Assembly: GCA_019058245.1 (NCBI GenBank)
Contig: JAHPZJ010000017.1
Location: 55,113-119,112 of the forward strand
Direction: 5' to 3'
DNA from: Promethearchaeota archaeon
GTDB taxonomy: Archaea; Asgardarchaeota; Lokiarchaeia; Sigyniarchaeales; SOKP01
DNA: 64,000 bases
The notes beneath the pieces were generated by a model. That model saw only the letters and a program-made list of their open reading frames with translations. It was not told the DNA's origin and did not search any database. Position 1 is the first letter of the stretch; the number at the start of each line of letters is the position of its first letter. Made by a program: the position numbers and the translations under genes. Below are positions 8,973 through 17,884 of this stretch, in pieces.

Positions 8973-9599
8973 CTAAGTTTTTGCAGCAAAAATATATCTT
9001 AGTTTATGAACATGTGCTCCAAGTTCACCATGTTTTTCTTTTTCTTCAATTATATCTGTATCAATTACACTAAATGCCTTAAAATGATCTAATAAATCTT
9101 TTTCTGTGAAGTAATGCGTTGGGCGGTAAGGTTTACTTTCAAAGGTATTTTCTTCTATCTTGGCGCCCTTTCCAAAACTCTCTTCTAACTCAGAAAAAAC
9201 TGAGAAAAATACAAAACCATTATCTTGAAGCTGGTTATAACATTTTGCTAAGAATATTGCTCGTTGATTTTCAACTAATAAATGAAGTACATTAAAGCAA
9301 AATATTGCATCATATTGCTCGTTGCTAAATGGCATATCTAATACAGAACCTAAGATCATTTTGGATTTTGAATCAAATTTTTTGGAGATCTTTATTGCTA
9401 CTTCAGAAATTTCAATACCTGTTACTTCATAGTTGTTTGATGAAAAAAATTTAGTATGTCGTCCATAACCAGCACCAGGAATCAAAATTTTGTTGATATT
9501 ATATTTTTTAAATAATTTAAGGGCATAAATTGCAGTTGTACTTGGCTTAGTTCCCCATATTTTTCCTTTATCCAAGAATCTACTATTCCAATATTCCAT
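8973..9599 (-). CDS. Class I SAM-dependent methyltransferase
   Basis: A 208-residue Rossmann-like methyltransferase. Motif I is ILIPGAGYGRHTKFF (near residues 40-54), the acidic ribose-binding residue sits in VTGIEISEVAI, and LGSVLDMPFSNEQYDAIFC gives motifs II-IV. The N-terminus (YWNSRFLDKGKIWGTKPS) is typical of the TehB/thiopurine-methyltransferase-like branch. The substrate is unknown. It is a single gene, divergent from the ATP-NAD kinase-like gene at 9719 across a 119-bp gap. Confidence 0.85.
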   Translation of the reverse strand: MEYWNSRFLDKGKIWGTKPSTTAIYALKLFKKYNINKILIPGAGYGRHTKFFSSNNYEVTGIEISEVAIKISKKFDSKSKMILGSVLDMPFSNEQYDAIFCFNVLHLLVENQRAIFLAKCYNQLQDNGFVFFSVFSELEESFGKGAKIEENTFESKPYRPTHYFTEKDLLDHFKAFSVIDTDIIEEKEKHGELGAHVHKLRYIFAAKT

Positions 9600-9718
9600 A
9601 GGCGCTTAAGAGTAATTTGACTAGAAGATAATATTATTCAGAAAAAAAATATATTAATAAATATTAAAATTTCTTTTTTATTGATTCAATGTTAGATTAT
9701 TAGGAATGTCGTCAAAAA

Positions 9719-10843
9719 TTGCAAAATAAAGATAAATATATAAAAAGAATAGGTTTAATTGTAAATCCCATCGCAGGAATGGGAGGAAGCGTAGGACTTA
9801 AAGGAACAGATGGAAACATATTTAGAAAAGCTGAAAAAATGGGTGCTATGCCTGTAACCCAGATTAGAGCAAATGAATTATTAGTGAATTTAAAAAATAA
9901 GGAAAGGATGACACTATTAGTGGCACCAGGTACAATGGGAGCTGAAATTGTTAGAAATCTTGGTATAAAATTTGAAATTATTGGCGAAATTGGTACTGAA
10001 ACAACAGCTGCAGATACTAAAAGAATTGCGAAGCGAATGCTAGAAGAAAATATTGATCTTTTAATATTTTGTGGCGGAGATGGAACAGCACGGGACATTT
10101 TCGATTCAATTGGATTGGAAAAGCCTGTTGTTGCTCTACCTGCTGGAGTAAAAATGTTTAGTTCTGTTTTTGCTATAAATCCTAGAGCTGCGGCAGAGAT
10201 AGTTGATAAATTTATCGAAGAAGCTATAGAAACCCAAGAAAAGGAGGTTCTTGATATTGATGAAGATCTAGTTCGTCAAGATATCTTACAAGCAAAATTA
10301 TACGGATATTTGAAAGTACCAAAAATCTTAGGTTTAATACAAGCGGGAAAAGTCAGTTCTGGGATGGGGAGAACGATTGAAGAAAATAAACAAGAAATTG
10401 CTCAGTTCATAATCGAGAATATGGAAAATGATATTTTATATTTACTTGGACCAGGTACTACGATAAAGACAATTACAGACAATCTTCAATTACCTAAAAC
10501 TCTTCTTGGAATAGATGCTGTATATAATAAAAAATCTATTGGATTAGATTTAAATGAGAAAAACATTCTTGAATTATTAAATCATTATAAAAAGGTAATA
10601 ATCATTATTTCCCCCATTGGGGGTCAGGGTTTTCTTTTCGGACGTGGAAATAAGCAAATTACGCCTAAAATTCTAAAAATAATTGGAAAAGAGAATATTA
10701 GAGTCATATCAACTGTAGAGAAAATCAGACAGTTAGATTGTCTAAGAGTTGATACAGGAGATATTGAGATTGATAGGATGTTAATAGGTTTTACTAAAGT
10801 TATTACAGGCTATAAAGAAGAACTTATAATTAAAGTAGAATAA
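9719..10843 (+). CDS. ATP-NAD kinase/AcoX-like kinase
   Basis: A 374-residue protein with the NAD kinase-type phosphate-binding motif FCGGDGTARDI (residues about 118-128) and an N-terminal IGLIVNPIAGMGGSVGLKGTDG as in the ATP-NAD kinase/AcoX family (PF01513). The start is TTG: the ATG at 9706 lies in another frame that stops within seven codons, and a start at M19 would cut the conserved NPIAGMGG. It lacks the usual C-terminal half of canonical NAD kinases, so a small-molecule kinase other than NAD kinase is possible. The aminotransferase gene follows 45 bp later on the same strand. Confidence 0.8.
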   Translation: MQNKDKYIKRIGLIVNPIAGMGGSVGLKGTDGNIFRKAEKMGAMPVTQIRANELLVNLKNKERMTLLVAPGTMGAEIVRNLGIKFEIIGEIGTETTAADTKRIAKRMLEENIDLLIFCGGDGTARDIFDSIGLEKPVVALPAGVKMFSSVFAINPRAAAEIVDKFIEEAIETQEKEVLDIDEDLVRQDILQAKLYGYLKVPKILGLIQAGKVSSGMGRTIEENKQEIAQFIIENMENDILYLLGPGTTIKTITDNLQLPKTLLGIDAVYNKKSIGLDLNEKNILELLNHYKKVIIIISPIGGQGFLFGRGNKQITPKILKIIGKENIRVISTVEKIRQLDCLRVDTGDIEIDRMLIGFTKVITGYKEELIIKVE

Positions 10844-10888
10844 TTAATTTAAATTTAAAATTATTTAATTTTTTTTAGTGTCAGAATT

Positions 10889-11860
10889 ATGAAAATTCAA
10901 TTAAATATGAATGAAATGTATAAAAAGCCCCCTAGAGAAATTATCGATCCTGTAAAAGAAAGTATTGATCAAATCAATCGCTATACTCCACAAAAGGAAG
11001 TGGATACTTTAATTGAACAAATCTCTTATTATACAGAGGTTCCTTTTGAATCAATAGTATTAAGTACAGGGTCAGATCTCTTAATCAAAGAATTTATATT
11101 CCTCTTTTCAAATAATAAACAAATAATAATATCAGACCCAACTTTCGTAGTTATCAATAATTCTGCTCAAAAAACAAACTCTCCTCTACTAAAAATTCGA
11201 ATAACTGAGCCAGATTTTAAAATTCCTTTAAATTCTTTTCTTAATGAATTAAGTAAACCATCATTAGTAGTATTTGATAATCCAAATAATCCGACAGGCA
11301 ATTTGACTCTAAATGAAAAAGATGTTAAAACAATTTTAGAAAATGAAAATGTAATTATGTTAATAGATGAAGCATATTATGAATTCTCAAAAGCCAGTTT
11401 TGCAAATTTGATTAACGATTATCCTAATCTTGCAATACTAAGGACGTTAAGCAAATCATTTGGTTTAGCAGGTTCGGGAATTGGATATTTATTAGCTGGT
11501 GACTTGATACAGAAAAAATTTCAAGGATTAGAAATAATGCTTCCTTATCCAAGTGTTATTGCTGGAATAAACGCCTTGAAATATCAAAAATATATGATAG
11601 AATATATCGATGAACTTCAAAATGAAAAAATAAGAATTAACAAACATCTCTCTAAGTTAGAGATAATTTGTTTTCCTAGTTACGCGAACTTTTTATTAGT
11701 CAAAACAAATATTCCCAATATATCACAAATCCTAGCAGAATCTGGAATTTTAGTTCATGATGTCTCCAATCAATTAAGTTCCGAGTTTTTTCGAGTTACC
11801 ATAGGCTCTAAAAAAGAAAATGATTTCTTTTTACAAACAATTGAAAAAATTATAGCTTAA
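10889..11860 (+). CDS. HisC/CobD-like PLP aminotransferase
   Basis: 323 residues of fold-type I, class I/II PLP enzyme. The sequence shows LSTGSDLLIKEF (cofactor loop), FDNPNNPTGNL, LIDEAYYEF and the Lys loop LRTLSKSFGLAGSGIGYL. This set is characteristic of histidinol-phosphate aminotransferase and its relative threonine-phosphate decarboxylase. At 323 residues it is slightly short for HisC (about 350-360). No other histidine or cobamide genes lie nearby, so either reaction, or an unknown amino-acid transamination, is possible. Confidence 0.8.
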   Translation: MKIQLNMNEMYKKPPREIIDPVKESIDQINRYTPQKEVDTLIEQISYYTEVPFESIVLSTGSDLLIKEFIFLFSNNKQIIISDPTFVVINNSAQKTNSPLLKIRITEPDFKIPLNSFLNELSKPSLVVFDNPNNPTGNLTLNEKDVKTILENENVIMLIDEAYYEFSKASFANLINDYPNLAILRTLSKSFGLAGSGIGYLLAGDLIQKKFQGLEIMLPYPSVIAGINALKYQKYMIEYIDELQNEKIRINKHLSKLEIICFPSYANFLLVKTNIPNISQILAESGILVHDVSNQLSSEFFRVTIGSKKENDFFLQTIEKIIA

Positions 11861-11964
11861 TTATTAAATAAACAAAATGCTATAATAATAGAAATGTAGT
11901 AATTCAATATTTATTATGGATTTAATATCTATATAGATTAATAATTAAATTTGATGATTATAAA

Positions 11965-12786
11965 ATGGTTGATAAGATAAGAACAATATGTATTGTCGGA
12001 GCGGGATTTATGGGAAAACAAATAATGAAAAGATCAGCTCTTCATAATTACGTAATTCGTGTTTTTGATATAAATCTGAAAGTAGTCGATGAATATATAA
12101 AAAAATTAACAAAAAACTTAGGGAAAGATGGAATATCGGCAGAAATTAGCCTTCATTCTAAGCTTTCAGAAGCAGTGCAAAATGTTGACCTAATAATTGA
12201 AGCTGTTCCGGAAAAACTTGAATTAAAAAAGGATATTTTTTCGAGAGTAGATAAATTAGCACCACTTCATGCAATTTTAGCTACTAATAGTTCATCATTT
12301 CCAGTTTCAAAAATAGAAGATGTTGTTGAGAGAAAAGATAAAATTATGAATATTCATTTTTACAGTCTTTCTAAGTATCCAATGGCAGATCTTATGAAAG
12401 GAACACAAACAAGTGATGAAACTTTTGAGAAAGGTAAGAAATGGGTCGAAAGTATTAATATTACTCCTCTTATTGTTAAAAAAGAAAGTTTTGGTTTTGT
12501 TTTCAATAGAATATGGCGAGCTATTAAAAAAGAATGCTTAAAAATTTGGGCGGGAGGACATGCCGATGTTGAGACAATAGATCAATCATGGAAAATCTTC
12601 ACCGGTATGGATATTGGTCCCTTTACTTTAATGGATAACATTGGTCTTGAGGTAGTTTATGATATTGAAATGTCATACTACCATGAAAGTGGAGACATTA
12701 ATGATATTCCACCTGATCTTCTTAAGGAGATGATGGATAAAGGATTTTTAGGACGAAAAAGTGGAAAGGGATTTTATACATATTAA
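11965..12786 (+). CDS. 3-hydroxyacyl-CoA dehydrogenase, single-domain form
   Basis: A 273-residue protein with the NAD-binding motif VGAGFMGKQI near residue 11, LIIEAVPEKLELKKDIF, ATNSSSFPVS and the catalytic-His region NIHFYSLSKYPMADLM, followed by a short C-terminal dimerisation domain with GRKSGKGFYTY. These match stand-alone 3-hydroxyacyl/3-hydroxybutyryl-CoA dehydrogenases of beta-oxidation or its reverse. The usual HFFNPVP is changed to HFYSLSKYP, so substrate preference may differ. It is a single gene with its own AT-rich upstream region and an eight-T run just after the stop. Confidence 0.85.
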   Translation: MVDKIRTICIVGAGFMGKQIMKRSALHNYVIRVFDINLKVVDEYIKKLTKNLGKDGISAEISLHSKLSEAVQNVDLIIEAVPEKLELKKDIFSRVDKLAPLHAILATNSSSFPVSKIEDVVERKDKIMNIHFYSLSKYPMADLMKGTQTSDETFEKGKKWVESINITPLIVKKESFGFVFNRIWRAIKKECLKIWAGGHADVETIDQSWKIFTGMDIGPFTLMDNIGLEVVYDIEMSYYHESGDINDIPPDLLKEMMDKGFLGRKSGKGFYTY

Positions 12787-12796
12787 ATAAGGTAAA

Positions 12797-12804
12797 TTTT
12801 TTTT
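12797..12804 (+). terminator. Poly-T terminator candidate after the hydroxyacyl-CoA dehydrogenase gene
   Basis: Eight consecutive T residues begin 11 bases after the stop codon. Archaeal transcription often ends at such tracts without a hairpin. In a genome this AT-rich such runs also occur by chance, so this is only a candidate. Confidence 0.35.
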
Positions 12805-12868
12805 AAATGTTTAATTTTAAAAAGTAATTATCCTTGCGTTCTATTCACACAAATGATAAAATAATCTT

Positions 12869-13585
12869 ATGTCCGATAATAATAAAAGAGAAGTTAACAG
12901 AATTAAAGAACTTGAAAGTATTAATTTATCAAGAGAAGAAATTAGAGATTTTGTTATTGAAACCAAGAAAGAAGTAGAAAAGGATAATGATTTATTAGCA
13001 AAACAACTAAATGATGAACTTAAGAAAAGAGGGATCAGATCAATAGATATTGTTGGCGCCATTGGAGCAGGGAAAACAGCACTTCTAGAAAAAATCGCTG
13101 AAAGATTATCAAAAAAGTATAGAATCTTAGTAATTTGTGGAGATATCACAACTAGAGTAGACGCTGATAGAATTGAGAAACATGATGTTAAAACAATTCA
13201 AATTAATACTGGAAGGGAATGTGCATTAAATGCATATCATATTTATCAAGTTTTAAAGAATCAAGATTTAGACAACTATGATCTAATTTTTATAGAAAAT
13301 GTTGGAAATCTAATTTGTCCATCTGATTTCAAATTAGGTACAGATATGAGAATGACAGTAGTTTCGATTACTGAGGGAGAATGGGTTGTTGAAAAACATC
13401 CAATGCTCTTTAAGATGTCTGATGTCGCTGTTATTAATAAAATCGATCTTTTAGAGAGATTAGGAACTAATATTGACAAAATGGAAAATGATGCTAAGAA
13501 TTTCAACCCACATATAAAAGTAATAAAAACAAGTGCTAAAACTAATGAAAATGTTGATTTACTAATTAAAACTCTTGAATTATAA
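12869..13585 (+). CDS. hypB: Hydrogenase nickel-incorporation GTPase HypB
   Basis: A 238-residue SIMIBI-class GTPase. The P-loop GAIGAGKT is at residues 63-70, followed by ICGDITTRVDADRI, the metal/substrate loop INTGRECALNAYHI, VENVGNLICPSDF and INKIDLLE (G4). These are the archaeal HypB signatures; the protein has no His-rich nickel-store N-terminus. HypB, with HypA, delivers Ni to [NiFe]-hydrogenase. No hydrogenase subunits lie in the window, but the HdrA-MvhD operon at 33.5 kb belongs to complexes that commonly pair with a [NiFe]-hydrogenase. The hexapeptide-repeat gene starts 21 bp downstream. Confidence 0.93.
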   Translation: MSDNNKREVNRIKELESINLSREEIRDFVIETKKEVEKDNDLLAKQLNDELKKRGIRSIDIVGAIGAGKTALLEKIAERLSKKYRILVICGDITTRVDADRIEKHDVKTIQINTGRECALNAYHIYQVLKNQDLDNYDLIFIENVGNLICPSDFKLGTDMRMTVVSITEGEWVVEKHPMLFKMSDVAVINKIDLLERLGTNIDKMENDAKNFNPHIKVIKTSAKTNENVDLLIKTLEL

Positions 13586-13606
13586 AATTTATTAATGTGA
13601 GAAAAA

Positions 13607-14041
13607 ATGAAAAAAGATTTAGAAGAAATACAAAAGATTATTGGTAAGTTAGAGTTAAATTCCAAAACTCAAATTAAGGATTTATTAAATTATTTCTTGC
13701 AAACTCATCTTAATCGAAATAAAGTTGATAACTTTATTGGTGATTATCCCACCTTCATAGAACCTGTACATCTTGAAGATAATGTTAGAATTGGAGATGA
13801 TGTACTATTAGGCCCGAATGTATACATTGGTAAGGATTCTGAAATAAAAGATTATGTAGAAATATCGAATTCTATCATCTTTGATAATGTTTTTATCGGT
13901 AAAAATAATAAGTTAGGTAATTGTATTATTGGAAAGAATACTTCATTGGTATGTGAAAATATTAATGTGAATAATTGCGTTATAGTTGGAAACATAAAAA
14001 GTAAAGAAGATCTTTATAAAATCATATATAAATTTGAGTAA
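13607..14041 (+). CDS. Left-handed beta-helix (hexapeptide-repeat) protein
   Basis: The 144 residues after a short helical N-terminus show hexapeptide periodicity ([LIV]-G-x-x-x-x): VRIGDDVLLGPNVYIGKDSEI, then VFIGKNNKLGNCIIGKNTSL. This predicts a small left-handed beta-helix as found at the C-terminus of nucleotidyl-sugar transferases and in carbonic-anhydrase-like or acetyltransferase proteins. No catalytic His is obvious, so it may be a trimerisation or regulatory unit. It starts 21 bp after hypB with GTGAGAAAAA before the ATG, so it is probably co-transcribed; a role in hydrogenase maturation is not established. Confidence 0.7.
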   Translation: MKKDLEEIQKIIGKLELNSKTQIKDLLNYFLQTHLNRNKVDNFIGDYPTFIEPVHLEDNVRIGDDVLLGPNVYIGKDSEIKDYVEISNSIIFDNVFIGKNNKLGNCIIGKNTSLVCENINVNNCVIVGNIKSKEDLYKIIYKFE

Positions 14042-14141
14042 ATCACATTATAGAATAATTTTTGATACCCCAATGCTTTTTCAAGATAATATTATAAATA
14101 TTGATAATTTTTTTCAATTAGAAATTCATAATATTTATCCT

Positions 14142-14184
14142 GAAAGGTAAATTCAGAGTCTGATTTCAATGAAAATTTGGTGAA
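14142..14184 (+). repeat. 43-bp direct repeat, copy 1
   Basis: This copy starts GAAAGGTAAATTCA and shares 38 of 43 positions with a second copy at 15291-15333. The mismatches are four in a short central block and one near the end (TTTGG against TTTTG). The two copies lie in the same orientation just outside the ORF at 14249-15268, so the gene is bracketed by direct repeats. I did not find a third copy in the window. Confidence 0.75.
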
Positions 14185-14248
14185 AAAGTAGTAAAGGTTT
14201 AAAAATCTAATTCTATAAATATATTACAAATCCTGTAGTAAATAAAAT

Positions 14249-15268
14249 GTGAATGGTTATATGAGATTTAGTAGTCTATCAATGACAAGTACCACACATA
14301 TAAGGTGCAAAGTTGGTGTACTAGCTGCATTCCTTGCTCATCCAAGGTATGAGTCAAATGAAGACCTTATCCGTGAAGCAAAAACTTATGTTTTAGGTCA
14401 TCATGCAAAATGGGCTTATGCATTCCATCTACCTAAAGAGGAAGCATTCGAAGTACTATCTAGGTGCCTTCCAGAAATTACTAGAAGACAGCAATCAACA
14501 GGTATGTGGAGACGGAAAAATGCTGATATATATACTTATGGGATTTTAAGAGCCTTGAAACATGCTGAACTTCTCGATCAAGATACCTTTCGTTATGACT
14601 TATACCAAGAATTTCGAGAGAAAACCGATCTTATCAGCACTCTTGTAAGGAGAAATATAATGAACAAATCTACTAATGTAGAAAATGTTGTTGCTGAATT
14701 ATTTTCTACTCAAGGAAAAAATGGTTCTTGGTTTAATAGTCTCTCTGCAACCTGTTTTCAGCTACAAACTTTGATAGAATTAGGTATTGATGCTAAGCAT
14801 GAATCAATTTCCATGGCTATCAAATGGCTTTTTGAACAGTTTCATGAAAAATTTGAAGGAAGAGCGAGGACTTGGAGATTTGATTTTGAAAATATTTTTT
14901 TAGCAGATAACTATGCCGCTGAACAAGATGGTTTTCGACGGGTTGCTCCAGAACACGGCAAAATGGGTTGTATCAGTTCTTTACTATCTGGTATTGGTAG
15001 TTTTATTATCGGGAATCCTGCAATAACCACCGCTATAGCACTCTATACATTGACTAGGTTAGGATATGAGAATGATAAAAGAATATTAGATGGATATGAA
15101 AATCTATATAATATTCGAGGATTTGGTGGGAGTAATGGAGATATTAATGAATTTGTTTGGTGTGTGGGAGTTTATAAACCAAATTCTGTACATTATGATC
15201 TACAAAGAACAGGCATTAATTACGATGAATATCTGCAAATAGTGAAAGAAAGAAAAAATAATAAATGA
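14249..15268 (+). CDS. Orphan protein with possible alpha/alpha-toroid repeats
   Basis: I do not recognise this 339-residue protein with confidence. It is largely helical. Segments such as RRQQSTGMWRRKNADIYTYGILRAL and GKNGSWFNSLSATCFQLQTLIELG resemble the Q-x-x-G-x-W repeats of prenyltransferase/terpene-cyclase toroids, but no catalytic Asp cluster is clear. The start shown is GTG at 14249; ATG at 14261 (codon 5) is an alternative, and there is no clear Shine-Dalgarno site. G+C looks higher than in neighbouring genes, and 43-bp direct repeats flank the gene, hinting at transfer or segmental duplication. It ends in TGA, showing that UGA acts as a stop in this genome. Confidence 0.65.
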   Translation: MNGYMRFSSLSMTSTTHIRCKVGVLAAFLAHPRYESNEDLIREAKTYVLGHHAKWAYAFHLPKEEAFEVLSRCLPEITRRQQSTGMWRRKNADIYTYGILRALKHAELLDQDTFRYDLYQEFREKTDLISTLVRRNIMNKSTNVENVVAELFSTQGKNGSWFNSLSATCFQLQTLIELGIDAKHESISMAIKWLFEQFHEKFEGRARTWRFDFENIFLADNYAAEQDGFRRVAPEHGKMGCISSLLSGIGSFIIGNPAITTAIALYTLTRLGYENDKRILDGYENLYNIRGFGGSNGDINEFVWCVGVYKPNSVHYDLQRTGINYDEYLQIVKERKNNK

Positions 15269-15290
15269 AAAATCCTTTGAAATTAGAATG

Positions 15291-15333
15291 GAAAGGTAAA
15301 TTCACGATTTGATTTCAATGAAAATTTTGTGAA
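15291..15333 (+). repeat. 43-bp direct repeat, copy 2
   Basis: Second copy of the repeat at 14142-14184 (38/43 identical, same orientation), 22 bases after the stop of the enclosed gene. The start-to-start distance is 1149 bp. Confidence 0.75.
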
Positions 15334-15578
15334 GACCAATTATCGATAAACAAATAAACTTGAAAGGGAGCTATTTATGTGAAGATCTCTTCAATTTGCT
15401 TTAGATTTACTACTTTTTTTTTTAGAGTTGAAGGTAGTTTTTTAATAATCTTCTCGTCAGCTTATAGAAAAAATACTTATCATCGTGAAACCCCTCTTTT
15501 ACGATCTATTATATACATTTAGATATCATTTGCCTATTATCTATGAGATATTTTAATAAACTATTTAAGAGTAAAGAT
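15334..15578. other. Gap without a recognised gene
   Basis: Between the second 43-bp repeat and the convergent SDR gene I see no ORF of substance. A ten-T run at 15414-15423 could end transcription of the preceding rightward gene. ACTAC before the run and GTAGT after it could form a weak stem. Confidence 0.4.
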
Positions 15579-16457
15579 TTAATTATTTAAAATATCTTCT
15601 TTACTTTTTTCAATTTTTATCAAAAGCTTTCCAACAGCTTTATGACTTGTGAGTTGTAGCCATGCTAATAACCAATACCATCTTGGTACAAATACTTCTC
15701 TTTTATATTTTCGTGAAGCTTTCATTACCGTTTTTGCCACATCTTTAACATCCACAAATTTATATAAAAAACCTCGTTTCTGATAATACTCCGCCCATTT
15801 TTTCATTCCTGGTGTTGATTCCCAAAATTTTGTTTTTGCTGGTGCTGAACAGATAGTAATTACTTGAATATTATGGTTTTGCATTCTGAACTCTGATCGA
15901 AGAGAATCTGCTAATCCAACAACAGCATATTTACTCATTGAGTAAGCCGCCATATTTGGTATACCTGTTTTACCCGCAGAACTTGATGAAAAGATTAGTT
16001 GTCCTTCTTTTCGATTTGGAAATTTTTTTGATGGAGCTGGGCTACCTATATATGGAAGTGCTGCTTGCAATACTAACCACATACCATCAACATTTATAGA
16101 CATGATCTTTCGATATTCTTCAAAAGTTCCTCCATTTGTAATTGAACAAGTAGTTCCTATACCTGCATTATTATATAAAATATCAATATATTGCTCTTTT
16201 TCGCCAATATTTTTTATAACACGCTCAATTTGTTCTCGATTTGTGAGATCAAATTCATAGCTTTCCACATATTCTGCTCCCAAATCTTTTAATTCCACCT
16301 TCAACTTATTTAAAGCTTCATTAGGAAGATCTAGTAGATACATTCTCATTCCTAAAGGTGCAAACTGACGACAAACCTCACTTCCGATATCACCAGTTGC
16401 TCCTGTTATTACAAATACTTTACTTGTATACCATTTCTTTTTCATAATAAAAACCAA
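15579..16457 (-). CDS. Short-chain dehydrogenase/reductase (classical SDR)
   Basis: A 292-residue NAD(P)-dependent oxidoreductase. The cofactor motif is ITGATGDIGSEV (about residues 18-29), NNAG is present, and the catalytic Ser (FSSSSAGKTG) and YSMSKYAV (Tyr-x-x-x-Lys) are in place. A C-terminal hydrophobic Trp-rich segment (RWYWLLAWLQL) suggests membrane association, as in lipid or retinol-type SDRs. It is the last of three leftward genes (cyclophilin-like, methyltransferase, SDR) with gaps of 20 and 28 bp, probably one operon. ATG at codon 5 (MKKKWY) is an equally good start. Substrate unknown. Confidence 0.85.
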   Translation of the reverse strand: MVFIMKKKWYTSKVFVITGATGDIGSEVCRQFAPLGMRMYLLDLPNEALNKLKVELKDLGAEYVESYEFDLTNREQIERVIKNIGEKEQYIDILYNNAGIGTTCSITNGGTFEEYRKIMSINVDGMWLVLQAALPYIGSPAPSKKFPNRKEGQLIFSSSSAGKTGIPNMAAYSMSKYAVVGLADSLRSEFRMQNHNIQVITICSAPAKTKFWESTPGMKKWAEYYQKRGFLYKFVDVKDVAKTVMKASRKYKREVFVPRWYWLLAWLQLTSHKAVGKLLIKIEKSKEDILNN

Positions 16458-16485
16458 ATAACCATTTTAGAGAATAAAATCCCTT

Positions 16486-17205
16486 TTACGTAAAAACTTT
16501 AGCTAAATAATTACCACTTTCTTCTTTATAGAGAATTTTGCATGATAATCCAACTTTTAGAGCACATTCATAAAGAGTCTCAGGATCGATATGTAATAGT
16601 TGAAATTTGTCTCCTAATTTCCCTTTGTATTTCATTTGGCAACCTATTTCACCAATATATCTTCCCAATTTGCGATTTCTTTCATGATATTCAAGATGAA
16701 TCCGTTTTGTAGTTTGTCGAATATCTTTAGAATCGAATAATACCATCCCACTAGGATTTAGGAGAGTTTTACAATAATTCAAAAATCTTTTCATTCCATT
16801 CAAGTTCTCTACGAATCCTATTGAATTTCCTAAAAGAAGAATTGTGTCAAATGAATTCCTATCTAAATCGTAAATGTTAGAACAGTATACATGTTGAACT
16901 CCCCTTCGTTTCATTATTTCACACGCATGAGGTGATATATCTAGTGCATGAACCTCCAGACCTAGTTTCTGAAGTTCAAGACTATGTGGTCCCACTCCTG
17001 CTCCAATATCTAAAATTTTGCCCTTACATATTTCTAATGCTTTTTTCTCCAAATTTGAAAAATAATTGGATGTCCTAAAAAAAGGTTGTATAAGAAGCTT
17101 AGTTTCTAATCCATCATCTCGACAAAAAATAACTTTTGCTCTTTTTTTACCATTATAAAAATCTTTAAGTGCTAAACCAAAAGGTTCCATTGCTTTTTCT
17201 GACAT
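16486..17205 (-). CDS. Class I SAM-dependent methyltransferase
   Basis: 239 residues with motif I ILDIGAGVGPHSLELQ near residue 60, the acidic motif II EVHALDISPHACEI, and FDTILLLGNSIGF as motif IV. The C-terminal region is family-specific and I cannot assign a substrate. It lies between the cyclophilin-like and SDR genes in a tight leftward cluster and probably acts in the same pathway. Confidence 0.82.
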   Translation of the reverse strand: MSEKAMEPFGLALKDFYNGKKRAKVIFCRDDGLETKLLIQPFFRTSNYFSNLEKKALEICKGKILDIGAGVGPHSLELQKLGLEVHALDISPHACEIMKRRGVQHVYCSNIYDLDRNSFDTILLLGNSIGFVENLNGMKRFLNYCKTLLNPSGMVLFDSKDIRQTTKRIHLEYHERNRKLGRYIGEIGCQMKYKGKLGDKFQLLHIDPETLYECALKVGLSCKILYKEESGNYLAKVFT

Positions 17206-17225
17206 TTTTAGTTTAACTTGGAATT

Positions 17226-17609
17226 CTATTCCCCCTTTTTTACAACACCATTAAAGGAAGAAAATTGATTAAAAATTACTTTAGCATCTCCCTCAATCTT
17301 AGCAAAAATATTAACAGGACTAGCAGCAACAGGTTTATCACCTGAACTTGCAGGGGTAGAACCCCAAAAAATACAGAATCCTTGTCCACTAATCCAGTAT
17401 CCAACATCTCCAACATCACATTCAATCTGAGAGTTTTCTGAAGGAATTGAGACAGGACAATCACCATATAGCTCTTCACCCCATCTGGATAAATTTACTT
17501 CAAATGGAAGAGTATCCCAAATTGCTTGGCATGTCTTAGGGTTTTTATCAAGTAGTAATTTTGCTTTAATTTTTCCTATCTTCTCATTTTCAATGAAGAT
17601 ATATTCCAT
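17226..17609 (-). CDS. Cyclophilin-like fold protein
   Basis: A 127-residue protein matching the archaeal/bacterial cyclophilin-like family (PF04126-type): PKTCQAIWDTLPFE, then EVGDVGYW-like CDVGDVGYWISGQGFCIFWG. This family adopts the cyclophilin beta-barrel but usually lacks the canonical catalytic Arg/Phe set, and its function is not settled. It is the promoter-proximal gene of the three-gene leftward cluster; the methyltransferase starts 20 bp downstream. Confidence 0.72.
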   Translation of the reverse strand: MEYIFIENEKIGKIKAKLLLDKNPKTCQAIWDTLPFEVNLSRWGEELYGDCPVSIPSENSQIECDVGDVGYWISGQGFCIFWGSTPASSGDKPVAASPVNIFAKIEGDAKVIFNQFSSFNGVVKKGE

Positions 17610-17884
17610 ATCAATTCACTCTAATTTGATGTTAAAAATGAGTAAGATTTCTTATTATTTAAAGAAATATCCTTAAAAAATTTTAAAAAGCAATAAACCT
17701 AAAAAAAATTTAAAAAAGAATCCTATAAAATATGATTAACTTCAATAGGACTATTCTTCCCGTTCATATAAATAAAACAGACAATCCAGAGTATTAGTAT
17801 TAAAAAATAAGCATGAAGGAAAGTGAAAAATAGAAGATTTAAGTTTCTATACAGTAATTATAAGAAAGCTATTAAAAAATAATT

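Noticed and set aside
14142..15333. A transposable element carrying the orphan gene
   Set aside because: The flanking repeats are direct and imperfect, there are no terminal inverted repeats, and the enclosed protein lacks transposase or integrase motifs.
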